DNA of 64,000 nucleotides from Chitinophagaceae bacterium. GTDB taxonomy: Bacteria > Bacteroidota > Bacteroidia > Chitinophagales > Chitinophagaceae. The stretch spans positions 1-64,000 of the forward strand of contig CANBQT010000008.1 of NCBI GenBank assembly GCA_947371755.1, read 5' to 3'. The notes beneath the pieces are model-generated. The model worked only from the letters and a program-made list of their open reading frames with translations. It ran no database searches and had not been told where the DNA came from. A program made the position numbers and the translations under genes. The stretch's first letter is position 1. Each line of letters starts with the position of its first letter. Of the stretch, positions 35,569 through 42,487 are shown in pieces.

Positions 35569-37422
35569 ATGAAACGTAAATTATTTTTTTTAGCGATCGC
35601 TTTCTTAAGCGTGACGAGTTATTCTTTTGCCCAATACGCAAAATTGTATCCCACTAATTGGTGGGTTGGAATGAAGTGGAATAAGGTTCAGGTTTTAGTG
35701 TATGGTGAGTATGATGGATTTAATAAAGAAACTGTCAGGATCAATTATCCAGGTGTGAAATTATTAAAGACAACTGCCTTAGAAAATGGGAAATATATGG
35801 CTTTGGATCTTGAAATAGCAGCCACTACGCTACCCGGTGATGTTGTGATTGAGTTTCTACAGAATGCTAAAGGACATGCCGTAAAATGGCCTTTAGAAAA
35901 AAGAAGAACGGGTAATGGAAAAACATTTGCGCAAGGTGTTAACTCATCTGATCTGGTTTATTTATTAATGCCGGATCGTTTTAGTAATGGAGATGAATCA
36001 AATGATCATATTGCAGGTATGCGTGATCAAAGCCTGAATAGAAAAGAAATTTATGACCGACATGGTGGTGATCTTCAAGGAGTAATTAATCATCTGGATT
36101 ATTTACAAAAATTGGGAATTACAACTGTATGGATGACGCCAGTACTTGAAAATGACCAACCCAATAGAACCGAACATGGGTATGCATTTACAGATCATTA
36201 TGCGATTGAAAGAAGAATTGGTGGAGCTGAAAAATATTTGGCATTAAGCGACGCACTGCATAAACGCGGCATGAAATTAATGCAGGATGCTGTGTATAAT
36301 CATGTGGGAAGCAAGCATATTACTTTTCTGGATCAACCCATGAAAGACTGGTACCATCAATGGCCTAAATACACAGGTACTTCCTACAAGGATCAACCTC
36401 TTTTCGATCCGTATGCATCAAAATCTGATGCGAAAAGAACTGTTGATGGTTGGTTCACACCTGAAATGCCCGACCTCAATCAATCTAATCCATATGTTGC
36501 GAATTATCTAATTCAACATGCTATCTGGAGCGTGGAAAAATTTGGAGTGGATGGCTGGAGAATCGATACCTATATCTATAACGATTTGCCATTTATGAAT
36601 CGCTGTAATAAAGCATTAACTGATGAGTATCCGAAGATGACGATGTTTGGTGAAACCTGGGTACATGGAACCGCCGCACAAGCCTATTTTGTAGAGAATA
36701 AAATGGATGTGCCTTTTAAAAGCAATTTACAAGGAGCTACAGATTTTCAGGCGTTGATGTATGGCATACAACCTGCTCTGAAACAGGATTTCGGATGGAC
36801 TGAAGGGGTTAATAAATTATACACCACATTGAGTAACGACTTCTTATATAAAGATGCTAATCGCAATTGCATCTTCCTTGATAACCATGACCTGACTCGT
36901 ATCCTTTCAGATGTTGGAGGTGATATTGAAAAAGTAAAAACAGGTATCGCCTGGTTGCTTACTACCAGAGGTATTCCGCAATTGTATTATGGTACTGAAG
37001 TATTAATGAAAGGGGAGAAGAACCCTGCTGATGGTAACGTACGTTTAGATTTTCCCGGTGGATGGAAAGGTGATACCAAAAATGCATTTACAGGAGAGGG
37101 TATGACAGCGGAAGAAAAAGATATGCAACAGTATGTTACAACACTTGCCAACTTTCGTAAGAATAGTTCTGCTATTACAAAAGGGTCTATGATGCAATAT
37201 GTACCTGATGACGGATTATACGTGTATTTCAGATACGATGAAAAACAAACCATTATGTGTGTAATGAATACCAGTGATAAAAATAAAGAAGTAGCGCTTT
37301 CAAATTATACTGAAAGAACCAATGGATTTAAATCAGGAAAAAATGTGGTTTCCGGAGTTACTGTAGAAAACAAATTTACTGTTCCTGCTAAAAGAATGTG
37401 GGTGATAGAATTAGCAAAATAA
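35569..37422 (+). CDS. Periplasmic GH13 neopullulanase/cyclomaltodextrinase-like enzyme (SusA-type)
   Basis: The 617-residue protein has a signal peptide (1-21), an N-terminal cyclomaltodextrinase beta-sandwich (WWVGMKWNKVQVLVYG near 31-46), the GH13 barrel, and a C-terminal sandwich. Catalytic residues are visible: DAVYNHVG (region I), Asp333 in GWRIDTY, Glu362 in FGETW, and His440/Asp441 in DNHD. SusA-type enzymes cut maltodextrins, pullulan or cyclodextrins in the periplasm. It follows the MFS transporter by 26 bases and ends at a bidirectional terminator. Confidence 0.92.
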   Translation: MKRKLFFLAIAFLSVTSYSFAQYAKLYPTNWWVGMKWNKVQVLVYGEYDGFNKETVRINYPGVKLLKTTALENGKYMALDLEIAATTLPGDVVIEFLQNAKGHAVKWPLEKRRTGNGKTFAQGVNSSDLVYLLMPDRFSNGDESNDHIAGMRDQSLNRKEIYDRHGGDLQGVINHLDYLQKLGITTVWMTPVLENDQPNRTEHGYAFTDHYAIERRIGGAEKYLALSDALHKRGMKLMQDAVYNHVGSKHITFLDQPMKDWYHQWPKYTGTSYKDQPLFDPYASKSDAKRTVDGWFTPEMPDLNQSNPYVANYLIQHAIWSVEKFGVDGWRIDTYIYNDLPFMNRCNKALTDEYPKMTMFGETWVHGTAAQAYFVENKMDVPFKSNLQGATDFQALMYGIQPALKQDFGWTEGVNKLYTTLSNDFLYKDANRNCIFLDNHDLTRILSDVGGDIEKVKTGIAWLLTTRGIPQLYYGTEVLMKGEKNPADGNVRLDFPGGWKGDTKNAFTGEGMTAEEKDMQQYVTTLANFRKNSSAITKGSMMQYVPDDGLYVYFRYDEKQTIMCVMNTSDKNKEVALSNYTERTNGFKSGKNVVSGVTVENKFTVPAKRMWVIELAK

Positions 37423-37437
37423 ATTCTTCGCTTGAAT

Positions 37438-37468
37438 AAAAAAGCTTCCCATGTCGGGAAGCTTTTTT
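37438..37468. terminator. Bidirectional terminator
   Basis: AAAAAAGCTTCCC (37438-37450) pairs perfectly with GGGAAGCTTTTTT (37456-37468) around five bases. It ends the GH13 gene and its last base touches the stop of the convergent NTPase gene. Confidence 0.92.
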
Positions 37469-38526
37469 TATAACTCTACAGAACAAATATGGTCTTTTGC
37501 AATTCCGATTTTGTGTAACATTTTTTTCCAGTCGTCCTGTAAATTCCTTTCTGAATCATCACTGCCTAATACCCATATCACAGAAGTGTTTCTGAATACC
37601 TCTCTGTTTGCTTCATTCTCACTGGAATAGGTATCCATTAATTGTAAGAAATATTCAGCTGGTATGATCACTTCCTTCACAGGATCTCCGGGATTAATAT
37701 CATCTATCACCAAATAAGAACTATTATGCCAATTCCAGGGATAGGCATCCTGTTGGTTGGGTTGTGTTGGAGTGAAAAACAAACTGATTAATTTAGTAGC
37801 AGTGGTATATGTCACAGATTGATGGTTGATCGCTTTTTCATTCGCGATTCCCACACTGATACTCGTTTTGCCACAATTAACCCCGCCAAAAATCAACAGA
37901 TGTTTTGCTTTATGATTATCTGCAAGCCAATATAAAATGGATTCTTTAGCTGTTTCCGAAATTGGTAAATCAAATTGACTGAGCCTATATTGAAAAGGAA
38001 ATTGAGCTGACTGTTCGTACATTTTTGTGAGGAACCAATAGCGACCGTTAATAATCAAACCTATACTTAATGGAATCAGAACTTTTGCAAAGCCTGTATT
38101 CCCATTATTAAAATAAACCAATATCACAGCACTTAAAAAAGCCCCGAAAGCAAAAAAGTTAAGATCTGTGAATGTGTCATAAGCAATATTCCACCAGGCA
38201 GGTTGAAATTGATAGGATGATCCAGACACATATACCAATTTCGATTGCGACTTTTTATTCAATAATAGGGGTCCCAGAAAATTATATAATTCAAAACAGA
38301 TCCAGAATATGGATACATAGGTTGCTGCATTGATTCCAGCATTCTCCACTTCCTGATTATTTTTTAAAAGAAAGAATACAATCACAGTAGGTATAAATCC
38401 TAAAGATATATGTCCAAACTGATTAGCAAGCCATGAATAGGTAAGAGTAACTCCCCTATAAGAATCTTTGCCTATTAGATCTGCTTTCAATTGTTTTAAA
38501 ACATCTTTTAGCGTAATTCTTCCCAT
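37468..38526 (-). CDS. Orphan membrane-anchored P-loop NTPase, family not recognised
   Basis: The 352-residue protein has four predicted transmembrane helices (about 36-54, 68-88, 122-140, 146-165) and then a cytoplasmic P-loop domain. Walker A is GGVNCGKTS (214-222), Walker B is YLVIDDI (271-277), and VIWVLGSDD (316-324) sits where a sensor 1 strand would be. The order resembles AAA+/DnaC-like ATPases, but the substrate-recognition part is unfamiliar. The N-terminal 30 residues are basic and cytoplasmic. It is a single gene, convergent with the GH13 enzyme and divergent from an esterase, so context gives no role. ATP binding is well supported; everything else is open. Confidence 0.7.
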   Translation of the reverse strand: MGRITLKDVLKQLKADLIGKDSYRGVTLTYSWLANQFGHISLGFIPTVIVFFLLKNNQEVENAGINAATYVSIFWICFELYNFLGPLLLNKKSQSKLVYVSGSSYQFQPAWWNIAYDTFTDLNFFAFGAFLSAVILVYFNNGNTGFAKVLIPLSIGLIINGRYWFLTKMYEQSAQFPFQYRLSQFDLPISETAKESILYWLADNHKAKHLLIFGGVNCGKTSISVGIANEKAINHQSVTYTTATKLISLFFTPTQPNQQDAYPWNWHNSSYLVIDDINPGDPVKEVIIPAEYFLQLMDTYSSENEANREVFRNTSVIWVLGSDDSERNLQDDWKKMLHKIGIAKDHICSVEL

Positions 38527-38611
38527 GCTTTTCGATTGATTTGAATTAAGAGGTAGTGGTATTGAAGTTATTTATTATTTTAGTAATTCATCGAAGAATT
38601 AAGCACGTTAT

Positions 38612-39520
38612 ATGAAAAAAATAATCCTCTCTTTACTCCTGATTTCAAGCATTATGAAAATCAAAGCTCAAACCGAAATTCCATTATATCCTATTACAAT
38701 ACCCAATAGTAAGCCAGCAGAAAATTTAGAAAAGCATTCAACAGAACCTGGTATTTTAATCATCAGTGATATTAGTATTCCTACGTACACAGTATATCAA
38801 CCCAAAGTACAAAACGATAAAAAATCAGCTGTGATCGTAATTCCTGGCGGCGGATATTTTATAACAGCTTCTGGTCATGAAGGTGCAGATATTGCCAAAT
38901 CATTTAACGAAGTGGGTGTAACAGCCATCGTCATTAAATATCGTATACCTAGTGATCGTACCATGATCAATAAAGAAATCGGACCCCTGCAGGATGCACA
39001 ACAAGCGATGCTGCTCACCAGAGAAAATGCAGACAAATGGGGTATTGATCCCAATAAAATAGGCATCATCGGATTTTCTGCAGGCGGACATTTAGTGTCT
39101 ACACTAGGAACTCATTTTACGGAGTCATTAATTCCCAATCCCAAGAACACTAGTCTTCGTCCGGATTTCTTAATACTTGGCTATCCAGTCATTAGTTTTC
39201 AGGATAGTTTAACGCATATGGGCTCCAGAGATAATTTACTTGGAAAGAATCCTACCATAGAGAAAAAGGATTTTTATTCCAATGAATTGCAGGTAACAAA
39301 AAAGACCCCACCAAGCTTTCTGTTTCATGCCACAGACGACGATGCAGTAAAAGTGAATAATAGTGTCTTATTTTATCAGGCCCTCATCTCACATGGTGTA
39401 AATGCTGAATTACATATTTATCAAAACGGCGGTCATGGATTTGGCTTAATCAATAAAACCACCAACGACAGATGGATGGAAAGCTGCCGCAATTGGATGA
39501 GACATAATGGATGGTTGTAA
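38612..39520 (+). CDS. Secreted alpha/beta hydrolase, BD-FAE/acetyl-xylan-esterase-like
   Basis: After a signal peptide (about 1-19) the 302-residue protein shows an alpha/beta hydrolase with the oxyanion HGGG-like motif PGGGYF and nucleophile elbow GFSAGGHL. The acid is in HATDDDAV and the histidine in NGGHGFGL near the C-terminus. The layout fits the BD-FAE/esterase group that removes acetyl or feruloyl groups from plant polysaccharides. It stands alone; AT-rich repeats and a GC-rich double hairpin follow. Substrate is unknown. Confidence 0.88.
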   Translation: MKKIILSLLLISSIMKIKAQTEIPLYPITIPNSKPAENLEKHSTEPGILIISDISIPTYTVYQPKVQNDKKSAVIVIPGGGYFITASGHEGADIAKSFNEVGVTAIVIKYRIPSDRTMINKEIGPLQDAQQAMLLTRENADKWGIDPNKIGIIGFSAGGHLVSTLGTHFTESLIPNPKNTSLRPDFLILGYPVISFQDSLTHMGSRDNLLGKNPTIEKKDFYSNELQVTKKTPPSFLFHATDDDAVKVNNSVLFYQALISHGVNAELHIYQNGGHGFGLINKTTNDRWMESCRNWMRHNGWL

Positions 39521-39553
39521 AATTAAAAAGTAAAAATTAAAAAGTAAAAAGAA
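39518..39553. repeat. AT-rich AAAATTAAAAAGTAAA tract
   Basis: The tract starts inside the stop codon of the esterase gene and has two copies of ATTAAAAAGTAAAA. The same words occur near 28520-28552 and, inverted, at 53452-53489. Confidence 0.6.
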
Positions 39554-39627
39554 GAAAGAAAGGTGAAAAGATGATGGAGTGTGCGAATTATAGAAATGAG
39601 TTAAGAAGAAATTGCTTGTAATTTTTT

Positions 39628-39667
39628 TTAAAAAAAACCCCTCCTGTTCGCTTGCGAATAGGAGGGG
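39628..39667 (-). terminator. Strong terminator hairpin of the GH20 gene
   Basis: CCCCTCCT.TTCG (39638-39650) pairs with CGAA.AGGAGGGG (39655-39667) around CTTG, with one G-T wobble. Read on the minus strand it is followed by a T run. A second GC-rich hairpin lies at 39670-39694, between it and the GH20 stop. Confidence 0.8.
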
Positions 39668-39721
39668 ATGCTGATGCCGGACGCGGCATGCAGCTGGGGA
39701 GGTTGCTAAGTGATGAATATT

Positions 39722-41632
39722 TTACTTCTTAGGCACTCTCTTAGCCAGTTCAGTAACCGGAATATTAATCTGCTTTCCAATTTGTTTACCATCGCGATAG
39801 GTAACAATTTTCATGGTTACCGCATCTTTAGGCACTAACACCGGCTTGCTATATTTCGGATAGTAATTATCAGGATTTGATTCATCAAATGAATAATAAA
39901 TATTCATGCCAGAAACTTCCGTACTTAAGTTAGCATAGAGATTGCCCTTATCATCTTTTGATGCTTCTACAATCGCATCATACATCGCTTTTGAATATTT
40001 ATCATCAGAAATATCCCAACGATCAAATTGCTTTTCAACCCTTGAAGCAAAACTGTTCCAGTCTTTCTTTTCTTTTGGCGACCAGGTAGCTTCTGCAATA
40101 GCTAAAGCACGAGGCCATGTCATGTATTGCAGATTTCTATAATTGGCTATTTGTTCGGTCCACTGATTTCCTTGTCCGCCCAATACATATTTAGCATCCA
40201 TTCCTTCCTGAACAGGCTCGAATGAATAGGCTTTATTTAAACGTAAGCTGGCATAAACTGGAGCTTCCAATAATGGCTCTCCCTGCACATAATCTAGATA
40301 GGCAAATGTTGTTGGAGACATTACCACATTATGTTTTGATTTTGCAGCTTCAATACCACCTTTCACACCGCGCCAGCTCATTACGTGGGCAGTGGGAGAG
40401 ATGCCTCCTTCCAAAATCTCATCCCAACCCATTAACTTTTTGCCTTTTGAATTCACAATTTTTTCAACTCTTCTAACAAAATAACTTTCTACCTCAGGCA
40501 TTGTTTTTAATCCTTCTCTTTTCATCAGAGCCTGAACTGCAGGACTCTTTGCCCAAAAGTTTTTCGCACACTCATCACCACCCATATGGATATATTCAAA
40601 TGGAAATAGTGGTGCTACTTCGGTAAATACTTTGTCTAAGAATTCATATACTTTTTCATTGGCAGGACAAAGTCCGTTTTCAACAATTGCTTCAAATCCA
40701 CCAGCAAACCAATTCATAATTGGAATCCCCTGGAAAACTTTGTGCTCACCACCTGTACAAGCAAGTTCAGGATAGGCTGCTAATGCAGCCAGACTATGTC
40801 CTGGCACATCAATTTCAGGTAAGATGGTAACAAATCTATCCTGACCGTATTTAACTAATTCCTTAATGTCTTCCTGAGTATAAAATCCACCATAGGTTTT
40901 TGGTTCAGAATCGTCAGCAGCTTTTGGGGAGTTGGCCCATTTACCATTACGTTCAACTCTCCAAGCACCTACAGAGGTAAGTTTAGGTAAACTCTTGATT
41001 TCAATTCTCCAACCTTCATCATCCGTTAAATGGAGGTGTAATAAATTGAATTTGAATTTCACCATATCATCCATGAATTTCTTCACTTCTTCTTTTGTGA
41101 AAAAATGTCGGCTCACATCCAGCATTAAGCCTCTCCATCCAAATCTAGGTTGATCATCGATGGTAACGCAGGGGACAGTCCATGAAATATTATTCACCAG
41201 AGTTTTACTTTCAATCTCTTTAGGTAATAATTGCATGAAGGATTGGATACCATAAAAAATGCCAGCGGGCTTATTAGCACTAATAATAACGCCAGTTGGG
41301 GTTACTTGTAAACGATATCCTTCATTACCTAATGAAGCGTAGGGTGTAGCAAGAAGCTCTAATTTGATTCCTGCGTCAGGTGCGTCATGACCGGTCTTTA
41401 AATTAAAGCCAGTGGCAGTTTGCAAAACTTTTGATAACTGATTACTCATGTTATCGAGTTCACTACTAGATCCAGATGATACAGAAATGACGGTATTACT
41501 TGTTAAAGTAAATGTTCCACTGTTTGCGATTAAAGATGCAGGAACAGGGATAACAGATGCATTTGGCTTGGATTGAGCATGGGCAGCCGTAATTCCCAAT
41601 ACCAGTATTAGTGGCAGCAACGTTTTTTTCAT
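39722..41632 (-). CDS. Beta-N-acetylhexosaminidase (GH20)
   Basis: The start is ATG 41632: the product then opens with a signal peptide (MKKTLLPLILVLGITAAHAQ), and longer forms would run into a terminator at 41688-41711. The 636-residue protein has an N-terminal GH20b domain and a GH20 barrel with the catalytic pair Asp353-Glu354 in MGGDECAKNFW. The DVSRHFF and HLHLTDDEGWR motifs are also present, and a small C-terminal domain follows. It removes terminal GlcNAc/GalNAc from chitin fragments, glycans or peptidoglycan outside the cytoplasm. It is transcribed alone. Confidence 0.95.
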   Translation of the reverse strand: MKKTLLPLILVLGITAAHAQSKPNASVIPVPASLIANSGTFTLTSNTVISVSSGSSSELDNMSNQLSKVLQTATGFNLKTGHDAPDAGIKLELLATPYASLGNEGYRLQVTPTGVIISANKPAGIFYGIQSFMQLLPKEIESKTLVNNISWTVPCVTIDDQPRFGWRGLMLDVSRHFFTKEEVKKFMDDMVKFKFNLLHLHLTDDEGWRIEIKSLPKLTSVGAWRVERNGKWANSPKAADDSEPKTYGGFYTQEDIKELVKYGQDRFVTILPEIDVPGHSLAALAAYPELACTGGEHKVFQGIPIMNWFAGGFEAIVENGLCPANEKVYEFLDKVFTEVAPLFPFEYIHMGGDECAKNFWAKSPAVQALMKREGLKTMPEVESYFVRRVEKIVNSKGKKLMGWDEILEGGISPTAHVMSWRGVKGGIEAAKSKHNVVMSPTTFAYLDYVQGEPLLEAPVYASLRLNKAYSFEPVQEGMDAKYVLGGQGNQWTEQIANYRNLQYMTWPRALAIAEATWSPKEKKDWNSFASRVEKQFDRWDISDDKYSKAMYDAIVEASKDDKGNLYANLSTEVSGMNIYYSFDESNPDNYYPKYSKPVLVPKDAVTMKIVTYRDGKQIGKQINIPVTELAKRVPKK

Positions 41633-41687
41633 TTGAGCAATTTGAGGGCAAAAGTTACGGAGGATTTTTACATGAAAATCATGTACC

Positions 41688-41711
41688 AAAAAAAAGCGTT
41701 CCTAAGAACGC
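41688..41711 (-). terminator. Terminator of the GLPGLI-family gene
   Basis: GCGTTC (41696-41701) pairs with GAACGC (41706-41711) around CTAA. On the minus strand a run of eight T follows. It separates the GLPGLI gene from the GH20 gene. Confidence 0.8.
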
Positions 41712-41716
41712 AAATA

Positions 41717-42457
41717 TTATAAGGAAGAAGCCCAGATTCTTCGATGACCATCCTTACCCCAGTCTTTCATACCTTTTTTAAGTTCCGTATTGAGCTGTGC
41801 CCAGTTAACTTTTTTACCCTTTTGAACTGGGTTTAATTGTTGAGTAGAGGGTTCAATCAATTCTAATTTTGTAGCAAACCAGGTGGTGTACATTCTTGGT
41901 ATAGCTAAGCCCAAGATCATGCCAGGCAAACCACCCATACTTTCGGGTCCTGCACTAACTGGAATCTGATCCGAATAAAATGCTACCACTACTACTGAAT
42001 CACAGATTTTTGTTACGGCTTTCTTACATTCAAATCCTGCAATTTCTCTGGTTTCCTGCGTTATTCTCCATTCCAGATTTCGGAGAGTATCCTTTATTAA
42101 ATAAGTGTTTTCAAAGATCTCTCTTTGAATGGTGGTGGTCTGGTTGGAAAGATCGTTAATTACATTATCTGTTTCACTGGGTTTAGAACCCCACATATAT
42201 TTGTTATCCGTATTCTCTTTCTCCAGTTTATATACAGATCTGGTTTCATTGAACTTAAGTTCATACTGATCCTTTACAAGTTTCGGAAAGGTTTTCATCA
42301 TTTCTTTCCACCATTCATTTTCGCCACCTTCTTCCTCAAAGGGTTTGTGCTGATTCACCGTTCTTTCAAAAACAATTCTACCCTTTGTGATAAATTGAGT
42401 CTGTGCAAAGCTGTGGATATATGTGACAGCAAATATTAGTATGAATACTCTTTTCAT
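41717..42457 (-). CDS. GLPGLI family protein
   Basis: The 246-residue secreted protein has a signal peptide (about 1-18) and the family's namesake motif near residue 180 (GGLPGMILGLAIP). Family features upstream include GRIVFERTVNQHKP, EWRITQETREIAGFECKKA and VVVAFYSDQIPVSAGPE. GLPGLI proteins are restricted mainly to Bacteroidota and are found beside outer-membrane barrel receptors; function is unknown. Here it follows such a receptor gene by 30 bases on the same strand, the usual arrangement, and ends at a terminator. Confidence 0.9.
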   Translation of the reverse strand: MKRVFILIFAVTYIHSFAQTQFITKGRIVFERTVNQHKPFEEEGGENEWWKEMMKTFPKLVKDQYELKFNETRSVYKLEKENTDNKYMWGSKPSETDNVINDLSNQTTTIQREIFENTYLIKDTLRNLEWRITQETREIAGFECKKAVTKICDSVVVVAFYSDQIPVSAGPESMGGLPGMILGLAIPRMYTTWFATKLELIEPSTQQLNPVQKGKKVNWAQLNTELKKGMKDWGKDGHRRIWASSL

Positions 42458-42487
42458 GATTCTCTGATTAAAATTGGTTAGCTGTTT

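Noticed and set aside
30000-39000. Polysaccharide utilisation locus (PUL) with SusC/SusD
   Set aside because: No SusC/SusD pair is present in this region; the outer-membrane receptor at 42-45 kb pairs with a GLPGLI gene instead.
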